A DNA stretch of 64,000 bases, taken from the NCBI RefSeq assembly GCF_003075435.1, contig NZ_QCZJ01000004.1, forward strand, positions 226,597-290,596. Direction: 5' to 3'. The notes under the pieces are model-generated. The model was not told the DNA's origin. It ran no database searches and was given only the letters and a program-made list of their open reading frames with translations. The DNA comes from Terrimonas sp. (GTDB taxonomy: Bacteria; Bacteroidota; Bacteroidia; Chitinophagales; Chitinophagaceae). Position numbers and translations under genes: made by a program. Numbering within the stretch: the first letter of the stretch is position 1; each line of letters starts with the position of its first letter. Shown piece by piece: positions 17,457 to 26,529 of the stretch.

Positions 17457-19709
17457 ATGAAATATATTTTTATATCGTGTTTGTGGATTTGCTGTTTATG
17501 GGGTGGTGTATATGCACAGCATAGCTCCAGACCAAAAATAGGGCTGACACTTAGCGGCGGTGGAGCTAAAGGGCTGGCGCATATAGGTATATTAAAGGCA
17601 ATAGATTCGGCGGGCTTGAATATAGACTATATTACCGGCACAAGCATGGGCAGCGTAATTGGCGGTTTATATGCTGCCGGTTATTCGGCAGACACTATTG
17701 AAAGAATAGCAAAAACAATGGATTGGGATCTGTTGCTCAGCAATCAATCTTCGCTGCAAAGTATATTCATGGCTGAGAAAGACGAATATTCCAAATATAT
17801 TGTAGAGCTTCCCTGGCAAAATCACAGGTTTAACCTGCCAACCGGTATTCTTGAAGGGCAGGAACTCTGGTTAAAATTTGCCGAATTATTTTTCCCTGTT
17901 TGTAATGTAAAAGATTTTTCAAAACTCAGTATCCCTTTTAAATGCATAGCAACAGATGTTGGTACAGGAGAAGCCGTAGTAATGGAATCCGGGGAAATAG
18001 TTTCGTCTATACGTTCCAGCATGGCAATTCCGTCTTTTTTTACGGCGGTTAATATGCAGGAAAGAAGGTTGATTGATGGAGGAGTGGTACGAAATTTTCC
18101 TGTACAGGATGTAAAACGAATGGGCGCTGATATTGTTATAGGAAGTAATGTTTCAACAGGTTTGCTGAGCTCTAATAATGTACGCAACGCGATACAGGTA
18201 TTATTGCAGGTAGCATTTTTTCGCGAAGCGGAAGATCATAAAACCGAGATACCGCTTTGCGATATTTATGTTAATCATAACCTGGAAAAATACAATATGG
18301 GCAGTTTCGGCCAGGCAATTGATATTCTTGATGCCGGTATTGAAAGAGGAAAAGAATTATACCCGGCCTTTAAAAAACTTTCTGATTCACTGGATGCTAT
18401 TTATGGTCCCCAGCCGCTTAAAGCTAATCGTTTGCCATCTACGGAAAAAGTAAAAATAACTTCTTTTGAGATCAGCAGCCTGAAAAATACAACGATAGAA
18501 TTTTTCATTAATACACTAAACCTGAAAACAGGCGAATGGTATACGGCAACAGATATATCCCGTATGATACGCCACGCCTTTGGTACAAGATATTACAACC
18601 GCATATTGTATTCCCTGCACGAGCAACCAGACGGCAGCTATAAAATTATTTTTGATGTAATTGAAAATCCCCTCACGTTCGCCAAAGTAGGATTACATTA
18701 TGATAAATTCAGCGGCATCAGTGCTATTATAAATCTTACTACCAGAAATTTTCTGATCAGTAATTCAAGAGACCTTGTTACAATAAATATCGGTGATAAT
18801 TTTCGTGTACGTGGTGAGCATCTGCAGTATATTGGCAGGCATAAAAATGTAACAGCATCACTCAGTGCCCAGTATGATAGATTTAGTGTAAGCACATACA
18901 ATGATTTTATTGCAGAAAAGCCATTTAGTCAGTCTGGTTTATTTAAAAGACAGTATGCAAGGTTTGATGGTAATATCGGTTTTTCGGCAGACAGGAGGTT
19001 TGCAATTGGTGTAGGCGCAAGAGAAGAAATTGTAAAGTACAACCCTGTAATAGCATCAAACTTTGAATTTAAAGGAACCGTTAGCATGCCGACTGCCTAC
19101 GGGTTTATTAAATATAATTCGCTGGATAAAAGAATTTTTCCTAATAAAGGTGTCAGGATAGATGCGGAAGCAGGTTGGGTATTCAGGCAAAATATAAACG
19201 TGTCTGTGTTGAGAGATGGAGATCCATACCCGGAGGCGGTTTCTGCCATTTCAACACAACCTTATCTCAGAACGTCATTCAGCCTGGAATCTTACTATCG
19301 TGTGCTTCGCAGGTTAACGGCAATAGCATCAACACAGGCGGGTGCTAATTTCAACTACACCAACAATATTATGAACGAGTTTTCGATAGGGGGTGTTTTG
19401 CCGCTTTATAATAACCAGGTTACGTTTATCGGGCTGCCGGAAGGCTCAATATATACACCCACTGTTGCGGCTTTTATGGGGGGCTTCAGGTATGAGTTTT
19501 TGTCGAACACTTATGCTACCGCCAAAGCAAATGTGTTGTTTACCAATCTTATTAATAAGAGTGTATTCTTCAATAATCCTGATTTTATGTCGGGGTATGG
19601 ACTTTCTTTCGGTTACAACTTTGCATTAGGCCCGCTTGAAGTAGGCGCTATGTATAGCGACAGGTCTGGTAAAATATATTCTACAGTAAGTTTTGGGGTA
19701 AGCTTTTGA
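17457..19709 (+). CDS. Patatin-like phospholipase fused to an outer-membrane beta-barrel
   Basis: A predicted lipid acyl hydrolase of 750 residues in the outer membrane. A signal peptide (1-20) is followed by a patatin domain with the oxyanion loop LSGGGAKG (32-39), catalytic Ser63 in GTSMG and Asp207 in DGG. A POTRA-like linker (about 330-410) and a C-terminal Omp85/surface-antigen barrel ending in aromatic VSFGVSF follow. This is the PlpD-like layout, in which the barrel anchors or exports the lipase domain. All catalytic residues are present. It is flanked by unrelated genes and appears monocistronic. Confidence 0.9.
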   Translation: MKYIFISCLWICCLWGGVYAQHSSRPKIGLTLSGGGAKGLAHIGILKAIDSAGLNIDYITGTSMGSVIGGLYAAGYSADTIERIAKTMDWDLLLSNQSSLQSIFMAEKDEYSKYIVELPWQNHRFNLPTGILEGQELWLKFAELFFPVCNVKDFSKLSIPFKCIATDVGTGEAVVMESGEIVSSIRSSMAIPSFFTAVNMQERRLIDGGVVRNFPVQDVKRMGADIVIGSNVSTGLLSSNNVRNAIQVLLQVAFFREAEDHKTEIPLCDIYVNHNLEKYNMGSFGQAIDILDAGIERGKELYPAFKKLSDSLDAIYGPQPLKANRLPSTEKVKITSFEISSLKNTTIEFFINTLNLKTGEWYTATDISRMIRHAFGTRYYNRILYSLHEQPDGSYKIIFDVIENPLTFAKVGLHYDKFSGISAIINLTTRNFLISNSRDLVTINIGDNFRVRGEHLQYIGRHKNVTASLSAQYDRFSVSTYNDFIAEKPFSQSGLFKRQYARFDGNIGFSADRRFAIGVGAREEIVKYNPVIASNFEFKGTVSMPTAYGFIKYNSLDKRIFPNKGVRIDAEAGWVFRQNINVSVLRDGDPYPEAVSAISTQPYLRTSFSLESYYRVLRRLTAIASTQAGANFNYTNNIMNEFSIGGVLPLYNNQVTFIGLPEGSIYTPTVAAFMGGFRYEFLSNTYATAKANVLFTNLINKSVFFNNPDFMSGYGLSFGYNFALGPLEVGAMYSDRSGKIYSTVSFGVSF

Positions 19710-19817
19710 TGGAGGGTGGAAAGTTTGTGCTGCAAGACACAGGGGTTCACGATGATTCCGGTTGCAGGTTGTAAGTTTTACACTTCACCATTGCCTGTTC
19801 ACTATTGAGGTATTGCG

Positions 19818-20876
19818 TTATTGTTTACGGTTCACTTTTATAAAATTACTCACCAGTTCGCTCACCAGCTTTGCGGCAAAAGCATTCGACTGGCCATTGA
19901 CCAATTGTGCGGCGCCTTCGCAAATATGCAGGTAAGCAATATGGGGATAGTATGCAGTGAAGTTAATATATTGTCTTGCCTGTAAGGCAGTAAAGCCTGA
20001 AGGGTTTGACGAGCTGGAGAGCATTTGCTCAATGCAATCCATATCTAATTCTATACCGGTAAAAGATTCTTCTGTAAACGATATTGCCTGCACAATCGCC
20101 TGCCGGAAATTAAGTTTTTCGCGTAAGCTTATGTCTTCAAAAGTTGAGTATTGAATATTTATATTACTGTATAAATCATCCATTACACGCTGGCTATTGT
20201 AATTTTCCTGTAAGCCGATAACAGCGTATTTTTTAAGAAAACCCTCTTCCATAGCATAACGAAAGCTATTGCCACTATGTCGGCCTTCTGCAATACGGTA
20301 ACCGGAGTGAGCATCAGCATTCATCACATTGATTGCCGCGCTGGCTAGTTTTCCTGCTCTCTGCAATCCCTTAGCTGCGCCTTTAATCAGCGGGTATGCG
20401 TTATTGTGACCACCGCCAATAATAATTGGTATTTTACCTGCCGAGCTGATTGCTTTTACCATGTTTTCTACTTCATTGTCTATAATATTGGCAACTGCAT
20501 GCCTGCAGGCGTCAATCAATTCATCCTGGTTTTTAGCGTTGGCGGTAATAAGCGATTTGATATCACTGAAATCGAAATAACCTGATAATATTACTTCTTC
20601 TCCTGTAAATGCATCTGTGCTCTGCATATTACACAAGGCCTGCAAAAAAGGGAGCCAGATCGTTTCTGTTCCACCCACACCGTAATTTGCTCTCACGCCA
20701 ATATCTTCAGGTATACCTACAATAACATATTGCGCTTTTGATTGTGATAAAGCATCTGCCAGGGGCATATCAGGTAAATGCTGAAAACATTCTCCAAGCT
20801 TGGTTTCAAAGCGTCTTAAACGGGTGATGCTTAAAATGTCCTGCCGTTTATACAATTTAAAATAAGGATATGCCAT
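19818..20876 (-). CDS. Arginase-fold hydrolase, formimidoylglutamase-like
   Basis: A ureohydrolase-superfamily protein, most like formimidoylglutamase/HutG-type enzymes of Bacteroidota. The start at MAYPYFKLYK (352 residues) was chosen; a longer frame upstream has no family features. Visible motifs are GGGHNNAYP, NADAHSGYR with EGRHSGN, and ELDMDCIE. In the arginase family the second motif is normally D-x-H-x-D; here the last Asp appears as Gly, so one metal ligand may be missing or supplied from elsewhere. No hut genes are nearby, so histidine breakdown is not supported by context. Confidence 0.75.
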   Translation of the reverse strand: MAYPYFKLYKRQDILSITRLRRFETKLGECFQHLPDMPLADALSQSKAQYVIVGIPEDIGVRANYGVGGTETIWLPFLQALCNMQSTDAFTGEEVILSGYFDFSDIKSLITANAKNQDELIDACRHAVANIIDNEVENMVKAISSAGKIPIIIGGGHNNAYPLIKGAAKGLQRAGKLASAAINVMNADAHSGYRIAEGRHSGNSFRYAMEEGFLKKYAVIGLQENYNSQRVMDDLYSNINIQYSTFEDISLREKLNFRQAIVQAISFTEESFTGIELDMDCIEQMLSSSSNPSGFTALQARQYINFTAYYPHIAYLHICEGAAQLVNGQSNAFAAKLVSELVSNFIKVNRKQ

Positions 20877-21129
20877 GATGTGAGATATTTGAATAAATAT
20901 AAGTATAGTTTTATTCACACCGATACCTTGCCGGGAATTTGAGCTATTGCGGAATATCTGATCTCCTGAGGGCTTCAAAATGCAAATTGCCTTACCAGAA
21001 ACCAACTGATATTTTAAGTTTGTTTCAGCGGCGCTCAAAGATGATGCAAGGGTGCGGAATTTATAGGTTTATGCATACTTTTATGCCTTTCTTCAAATGT
21101 GCCGGAATCTTTATTTAAATTTTACTTCT

Positions 21130-22947
21130 ATGCTTAAATACTCCCTGGTTTTATCACTACTTTTTTTTTCATTGTTTGCTTTCTCTCAAAAAAAAGCATC
21201 ACAGGCTGATAAAAGACTGGACGGATTGGAAACAGCGCTTGAAAAATTGCTGAAAGACTGGAATGCTGCCGGTTTTGCTGTTGCTATAGTAGAAAAAAAT
21301 AAAACCATTTACAGCAAAGGTTTCGGCTATCGGGATGTTGAAAAAAAATTACCTGTTACGCCCAATACCTTATTTGCTATTGGCTCCTGCACCAAAGCGT
21401 TTACCGCATCATTGCTGGGATTGCTTCGCAAAGACGGGAAAGTTGAATTTGATAAACCTGTAAGAACATATTTGCCTGAACTGAAGTTTTATAATGATGT
21501 AATGGATAACCTGGTCACTGCCCGTGATATGATGTCGCACAGAACCGGGCTGCCACGTCATGATTTTTCCTGGTATTTGTTTCCCACAACCAGGGATAGT
21601 TCTATATATAATATCCGCTATTTTCAACCTACTGCCTCGGTGAGAGAAATATGGCAGTATAATAATTTCATGTTTGCCGCACAGGGCGTTCTGGCTGAAA
21701 AGCTATACGCAAAAAAATGGGAGCAACTCATAAAAGAAAAATTTTTTGATTCGCTTGATATGAAAAAATCTACCTGCTATATAGATGATTTAAGAAAAAG
21801 TGAGGACGCCGCAAAAGGGTACGGATTGTTTAAAGACAGCATCATCAGGGAGATGGATTATTATGATATTGGAGGGATGGGGCCTGCCGGAAGTATAAAC
21901 AGCAGTGTAAATGAAATGGCGAATTGGGTAAAGGCCTGGATAAATAAAGGCGAATATAACGGCAGAAAGATACTGCCTGATAATTACATAACTGAGGCTA
22001 TCAGCTCGCAGGTAAGTATTCCCGGTGCGCTGCCAACCAGTGAAAATCCCGATATACACTTTGCTACTTACGGGCTTGGCTGGTTTTTGCAATCCTACCG
22101 GGGACATTATTGTGTTTCACACGGTGGAAATATTGATGGGTTCAGCGCTCTTACCAGTTTTTATCCTTCTGATAGTATTGGCGTGATCGTTTTGGCTAAT
22201 CAAAATGCTTCTCCTGTTCCTTCCCTTGTTCAAAAAATAGTGGCTGACAGAATGCTGAAGCTTCCGCGCAAAGACTGGAATGCACTCAGGCTGAAAGATA
22301 AAGCTAAGAATAAGGAGAACCAGAAAGAGGAAGAAAAGATAAAATCAAAACCCAATATTACCTATGCGCCGCCAACGCATAAAACAAAAGATTACGAAGG
22401 ATTGTATTCATATAATGGGTATGGCACAATTGATATTGTTTCTAAGAATGATTCTCTTTTTGTTTTGCTTAAAAACAAAACCTACTGGTTAAAACATGCT
22501 ACTTATGATGTATTTTATTTGTATGATGTAGATAGACGTTATGGAATTGACACCAGCGATCAAAGCAATTTTGCGGTACAGTTTGTGATAAATAAGATCG
22601 GTGAAATTGAATCCCTGGAAACGGAATTACAGTTTGGGTTACCGGCCTTTGTGTTTAAGAAAGTGCCCAAACCTTTACCTGTAGCTGCGGAAACACTGAA
22701 GAAATACGAAGGTGAATATGTATTGGGAGGAATGACCACAAAAGTATATGTAAAAGACAACTCGGTATTATATGTGGTTGTGCCGGGGCAACCGGAATAT
22801 GAAACCGTACCGGTAGGTAATGAGGAGTTCAAATTAAAAATACTGTCAGGGTATAGTGTTAAGTTCCTGTTGAATGATAAAGGTGATGTAGAAGCAATGA
22901 ACTTTATTCAACCCAATGGAACGTTTAAGGCAACAAAAAAGAAATGA
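21130..22947 (+). CDS. Exported serine hydrolase, class C beta-lactamase family, with C-terminal DUF3471-like domain
   Basis: A periplasmic or secreted penicillin-binding-protein-like hydrolase of 605 residues. The start at MLKYSLVLSLLFF gives a signal peptide ending in AFSQ; an upstream ATG at 21097 would add 11 unlikely residues. The active-site S-x-x-K is Ser86-Lys89 (GSCTKAF), the Y-x-N is in WQYNNFMF and the H-x-G is in VSHGGNIDGF. After a Lys/Glu-rich linker (about 400-420), two beta-rich segments resemble DUF3471. Peptide or ester substrates are typical; resistance to antibiotics is not implied. Confidence 0.88.
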   Translation: MLKYSLVLSLLFFSLFAFSQKKASQADKRLDGLETALEKLLKDWNAAGFAVAIVEKNKTIYSKGFGYRDVEKKLPVTPNTLFAIGSCTKAFTASLLGLLRKDGKVEFDKPVRTYLPELKFYNDVMDNLVTARDMMSHRTGLPRHDFSWYLFPTTRDSSIYNIRYFQPTASVREIWQYNNFMFAAQGVLAEKLYAKKWEQLIKEKFFDSLDMKKSTCYIDDLRKSEDAAKGYGLFKDSIIREMDYYDIGGMGPAGSINSSVNEMANWVKAWINKGEYNGRKILPDNYITEAISSQVSIPGALPTSENPDIHFATYGLGWFLQSYRGHYCVSHGGNIDGFSALTSFYPSDSIGVIVLANQNASPVPSLVQKIVADRMLKLPRKDWNALRLKDKAKNKENQKEEEKIKSKPNITYAPPTHKTKDYEGLYSYNGYGTIDIVSKNDSLFVLLKNKTYWLKHATYDVFYLYDVDRRYGIDTSDQSNFAVQFVINKIGEIESLETELQFGLPAFVFKKVPKPLPVAAETLKKYEGEYVLGGMTTKVYVKDNSVLYVVVPGQPEYETVPVGNEEFKLKILSGYSVKFLLNDKGDVEAMNFIQPNGTFKATKKK

Positions 22948-22969
22948 TAATTACTGTAGTAAATAAAAT

Positions 22970-23425
22970 ATGAATATTACCATAAGACGGGCATTAAAAG
23001 AAGATTGCGCAAGATTATTAGAGCTGGTTAAAGAGCTTGCATTATATGAGCGTGCGCCGCAGGAAGTAACCGTAACCATGCAACATTTTGAAGAGAGTGG
23101 CTTTGGAAAAAATCCGGTATGGTGGGCTTTTGTTGCAGAGAGTGATAATGTGGTTATGGGATTTGCATTGTATTATATCAGGTATTCAACGTGGAAGGGG
23201 CAGGCAATGTATCTTGAAGATATTTTGGTAACCAGTGATATGCGTGGAAAAGGTATCGGCAATTTGCTTTTTGAAAGATTGTTTGAAGAAGCGAAAGAAA
23301 AAGGATTCAATCGTATTTGCTGGCAGGTACTGGACTGGAATGAGCCTGCCATAAATTTCTACAAAAAATACAATGCATCTTTTGATGGCGAATGGATTAA
23401 TTGTACCGTGGATATCGCGAAATAA
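22970..23425 (+). CDS. GNAT-family N-acetyltransferase
   Basis: Acetyl-CoA-dependent acetyltransferase of 151 residues, resembling the spermidine/spermine N1-acetyltransferase group. The acetyl-CoA-binding loop is seen in VTSDMRGKGIGNLLFE, preceded by the YLEDI strand, with WQVLDWNEPAINFYKKY as the usual C-terminal motif. It starts 22 bp after the serine hydrolase gene, so the two may be co-transcribed. The polyamine substrate is a family-level suggestion only. Confidence 0.87.
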   Translation: MNITIRRALKEDCARLLELVKELALYERAPQEVTVTMQHFEESGFGKNPVWWAFVAESDNVVMGFALYYIRYSTWKGQAMYLEDILVTSDMRGKGIGNLLFERLFEEAKEKGFNRICWQVLDWNEPAINFYKKYNASFDGEWINCTVDIAK

Positions 23426-23538
23426 ACCAACCATCTTCTCATCACCACGTATATTAGACTTTATAAGAGGTTGTTAATACGATCAGCGGTTTACTATATG
23501 AGCATGTTATTTGATATTTTTAGTAAAAATCTTATTCA

Positions 23539-24882
23539 ATGTTGAGTATAGCCTGTAAAAAGATATTCGGTACTATCGCTTTGCTGTTTTTCATATCTGC
23601 TCTTCTTGTTTCATGTAAAAAAGATGGTGCCGGCATAGAGAATTTGGCAAAAGACTCAGCCTGGTTATATACGCAGGAGTTATACCTGTGGAATCAAAAC
23701 CTTCCTTCAAGGTTTGATGCGCGGAGTTATAACGATCCCAATGCTGTAATGGTTGCGCTCAGGGCATATAGTACAGAGCCGGGGTTTACCGGTCCTGTTG
23801 ACAGGTGGAGCTTTGCGGCTACAAAAAAAGAATGGGATGATATAAGTTCAGGCATAAGTGGTGATTTTGGTTTGGGGATTTTTTTTAATGCAGCAAATGA
23901 TCTGCGCGTATCTTATGTGGAACCTGCGTCACCTGCCGGACAGGCAGGCATTCAAAGAAGCTGGAGATTTACGTCCATTAATGGCAATACCACTATTGAT
24001 ACCAGCACATCAAATATAGCCCGCATAGCCAATGCTATACAAAACAGCAATACAGGAACGTTCATTTTTCATCGCCCGGATAATACAGATACCACTATAA
24101 CGCTAACTGCTGCAATATACCAGGAAGAACCTGTTCTCCTGGATAGTATATACAATGTGGGCGGAAACAAAGTAGGTTACCTTGTGTATAATTCCTTCCT
24201 GGGCAGTATATCAACTATGAAAAGCCGGTTTAATACGTTGTTTAGTAAGTTCAGCAGTGCGGGTGTATCTGATATGATCGTTGATCTTCGGTATAATGGC
24301 GGCGGTTATGTAGAGTTGCAGAATGAACTGGCAAATTATCTCGTTCCTTCTGCAGGCAACAGTGGTGTGATGCTGAAGGAGGAATTTAATGATAAGTATA
24401 GCAGTGTGTATGACACTACCATAAATTATGCAAAGAAAGGAGCGTTGAACCTGTCCCGTATTTTCTTTATTACAACAAAAAATACTGCATCGGCAAGTGA
24501 ATTATTAATAAATAGTTTAAAACCATATATGGATGTTAAGCTGGTTGGCCGTGCCTCTCATGGCAAACCTGTTGGCTTCTTTCCTTTATCTGCAGGCAGC
24601 TGGTATGTATTTCCGGTATCTTTCAGAAGTGTAAATAAAAATGGTGAAGGAAATTATTTTAACGGATTACAGCCTGATGCTACGGTGAGTGATGGTTTAG
24701 ACAAAAACTGGGGAGATACAGAAGAAAACTGTTTGGCAAGCGCACTGCATTATATCAGTTCAGGGTCATTCTCAAGAATTTCAGGCCGTGAGCAGCAGGA
24801 TATGCTTATAGAGCCGGGTAATGTAAAATTGGGGGCCAGGAAATTCAGGGGTGCGGTTGATAAAAGACTGCTGGAAAAATAA
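23539..24882 (+). CDS. S41-family peptidase lipoprotein with PDZ domain
   Basis: A C-terminal-processing-type protease of 447 residues, anchored as a lipoprotein: the lipobox LLVSC puts the lipidated Cys at 26, followed by KKDG. A PDZ domain covers about 105-200 (SYVEPASPAGQAGI). The S41 catalytic region follows, with DMIVDLRYNGGGYVELQ and the Ser of NTASASELLINSL; a downstream Lys is not certain by eye. The order and length fit secreted Bacteroidota S41 enzymes. It stands alone between unrelated genes. Confidence 0.88.
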   Translation: MLSIACKKIFGTIALLFFISALLVSCKKDGAGIENLAKDSAWLYTQELYLWNQNLPSRFDARSYNDPNAVMVALRAYSTEPGFTGPVDRWSFAATKKEWDDISSGISGDFGLGIFFNAANDLRVSYVEPASPAGQAGIQRSWRFTSINGNTTIDTSTSNIARIANAIQNSNTGTFIFHRPDNTDTTITLTAAIYQEEPVLLDSIYNVGGNKVGYLVYNSFLGSISTMKSRFNTLFSKFSSAGVSDMIVDLRYNGGGYVELQNELANYLVPSAGNSGVMLKEEFNDKYSSVYDTTINYAKKGALNLSRIFFITTKNTASASELLINSLKPYMDVKLVGRASHGKPVGFFPLSAGSWYVFPVSFRSVNKNGEGNYFNGLQPDATVSDGLDKNWGDTEENCLASALHYISSGSFSRISGREQQDMLIEPGNVKLGARKFRGAVDKRLLEK

Positions 24883-24926
24883 TTTTTTGGATAAAAAGGG
24901 TAGCGCCTATGGCTTTCGGGTCATTC

Positions 24927-24972
24927 TCTTTGTGAAACTTTGTGTAAACCTTTGTGGCTCCTTGTGTAAAAA
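24927..24972 (+). repeat. CTTTGTG simple-word repeat
   Basis: Four tandem variants of CTTTGTG/CCTTGTG (CTTTGTGAAACTTTGTGTAA and continuation). The same word family forms the outer arms of the block at 8871-9331. Confidence 0.6.
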
Positions 24973-25079
24973 AATCTTACAGCTACCCCGCCGGAATAAT
25001 TTAAAATACGCCCAAATCATAATTTGCAATCTTCCACTGAAAACATATCTTCATCTTTTCTTCATAATCACTAATTACG

Positions 25080-26519
25080 ATGACCGCAAAAAAGATCCTG
25101 TTTTCCCTGGGGATTACTGTTTTATGTTATTGCAGTTACGCCCAACCGAACGATTTTATCAGTATTGATCTCACCAGTTTAAATGCTTTTGGCAGTTATG
25201 GTTCCAACTGGACAATCGCTTCGAATGCTGAAGCCGATATCAATAAAAAAGGTTACATGAAAGCCCTGCCCGGCACAGGTGCTATTGTAAATATCGTTTC
25301 ATCAAAAAGCAAAGCTCATCTCATTACCAAAGAAGCATTTGGTGATGTTGAACTTGAATTGGATTTTATGATGGCTAAAGAATCCAACTCCGGTATATAC
25401 CTGCAGGGCAGGTACGAGGTGCAATTATTTGATAGCTGGCAAAAACTCCGTCCTACTTATATCGATTGCGGCGGCATATACCAGCGCTGGGATGATAACA
25501 GAGCGGGAGAAAAGGGCTATGAAGGTATCGCACCATTTACCAATGTTGCAAGGGCGCCGGGATTGTGGCAACACATCAAAATTAAATTCAGGGCTCCGCG
25601 ATTTGACGATAAAGGAGTGAAAATGGAGAACGCACGCTTTGAAGAAGTTTATCTTAACGGCGTATTGGTACAGCAACAGTCAGAAGTTACAGGACCAACC
25701 CGTTCTTCTGCATTTAATGATGAAAAACCAACCGGCCCCGTAATGATACAGGGAGATCATGGCAATGTAGCGTTTCGGAATATCAGGTATCGCAGGCTTC
25801 AATCAAATGATACTGCTGTGCAAACCAACAGTAAAAACGGACGAAGAAGAGATCTTCCCACACCGATTATTGTAAATGCAGAAGCCCGTCCTTATTTGCT
25901 GCGTAGTTTTCTCAACTACAAAAATAAAATGCTTACACATGGCATATCAGTAGCAAACCCTAACCAGGTTAATTATTCATACGATATGAAAACGGGCGGA
26001 CTGTTCCAGGTGTGGAGAGGACAGTTTGCAGACGCCACTGACCTGTGGTATGAACGAGGTGAACCCTACCAGCGTATTGTTCCTTTGGGAAGTGTGATCG
26101 TATTGCCTGATGCTCCTGCTGTTGCGGTGCTTAATGATTTGCAAACTACAGCCTGGCCGGATTCTGTTGCATTTGATGATATGCACAACAAAGGCTATGC
26201 ACTTGATGAAAACCGTTTCCCCACTTTTACATATGAACTCAATAATATAACAGTGACGGATAAGGTATCTGTGCCGGATGCATCAGGTATAACAAGAACA
26301 ATAACTGTTGCCACACCTGTTTCTAATTTGTATTGCAGGGTCATCAGTGCTAAACAAATAGATATAGTGGGGAAAAGAACGTTTGTAATAGATGATAAAT
26401 CTTACTACATCAACATCAGTGAAAAATTAAAACCTGTTATACGGCAGATAGCCGGTTTGCAGGAATTGCTTATTCCTGTGACATCTGCAGATCCTGTAAT
26501 CTATTCTATTACCTGGTAA
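25080..26519 (+). CDS. Secreted DUF1080 protein (3-keto-glycoside hydrolase/hydratase family)
   Basis: A 479-residue exported protein with signal peptide ending CSYAQ. The N-terminal half is a concanavalin-like DUF1080 domain: FGDVELELDFMMAKESNSGI, then YLQGRYEVQLFDSW and AGEKGYEGIAPFTN, which are family hallmarks. DUF1080 proteins act on 3-keto-sugars. The C-terminal half (about 265-479) is a separate region of unrecognised type starting after a basic NGRRRDLPTP linker. It heads a three-gene set with an azurin-domain protein 10 bp downstream and a ThuA protein. Confidence 0.85.
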   Translation: MTAKKILFSLGITVLCYCSYAQPNDFISIDLTSLNAFGSYGSNWTIASNAEADINKKGYMKALPGTGAIVNIVSSKSKAHLITKEAFGDVELELDFMMAKESNSGIYLQGRYEVQLFDSWQKLRPTYIDCGGIYQRWDDNRAGEKGYEGIAPFTNVARAPGLWQHIKIKFRAPRFDDKGVKMENARFEEVYLNGVLVQQQSEVTGPTRSSAFNDEKPTGPVMIQGDHGNVAFRNIRYRRLQSNDTAVQTNSKNGRRRDLPTPIIVNAEARPYLLRSFLNYKNKMLTHGISVANPNQVNYSYDMKTGGLFQVWRGQFADATDLWYERGEPYQRIVPLGSVIVLPDAPAVAVLNDLQTTAWPDSVAFDDMHNKGYALDENRFPTFTYELNNITVTDKVSVPDASGITRTITVATPVSNLYCRVISAKQIDIVGKRTFVIDDKSYYINISEKLKPVIRQIAGLQELLIPVTSADPVIYSITW

Positions 26520-26529
26520 TTTTATTAAG

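Noticed and set aside
24851..25168. 105-residue frame overlapping the start of the DUF1080 gene
   Set aside because: Made of CTTTGTG repeat and out-of-frame coding sequence.
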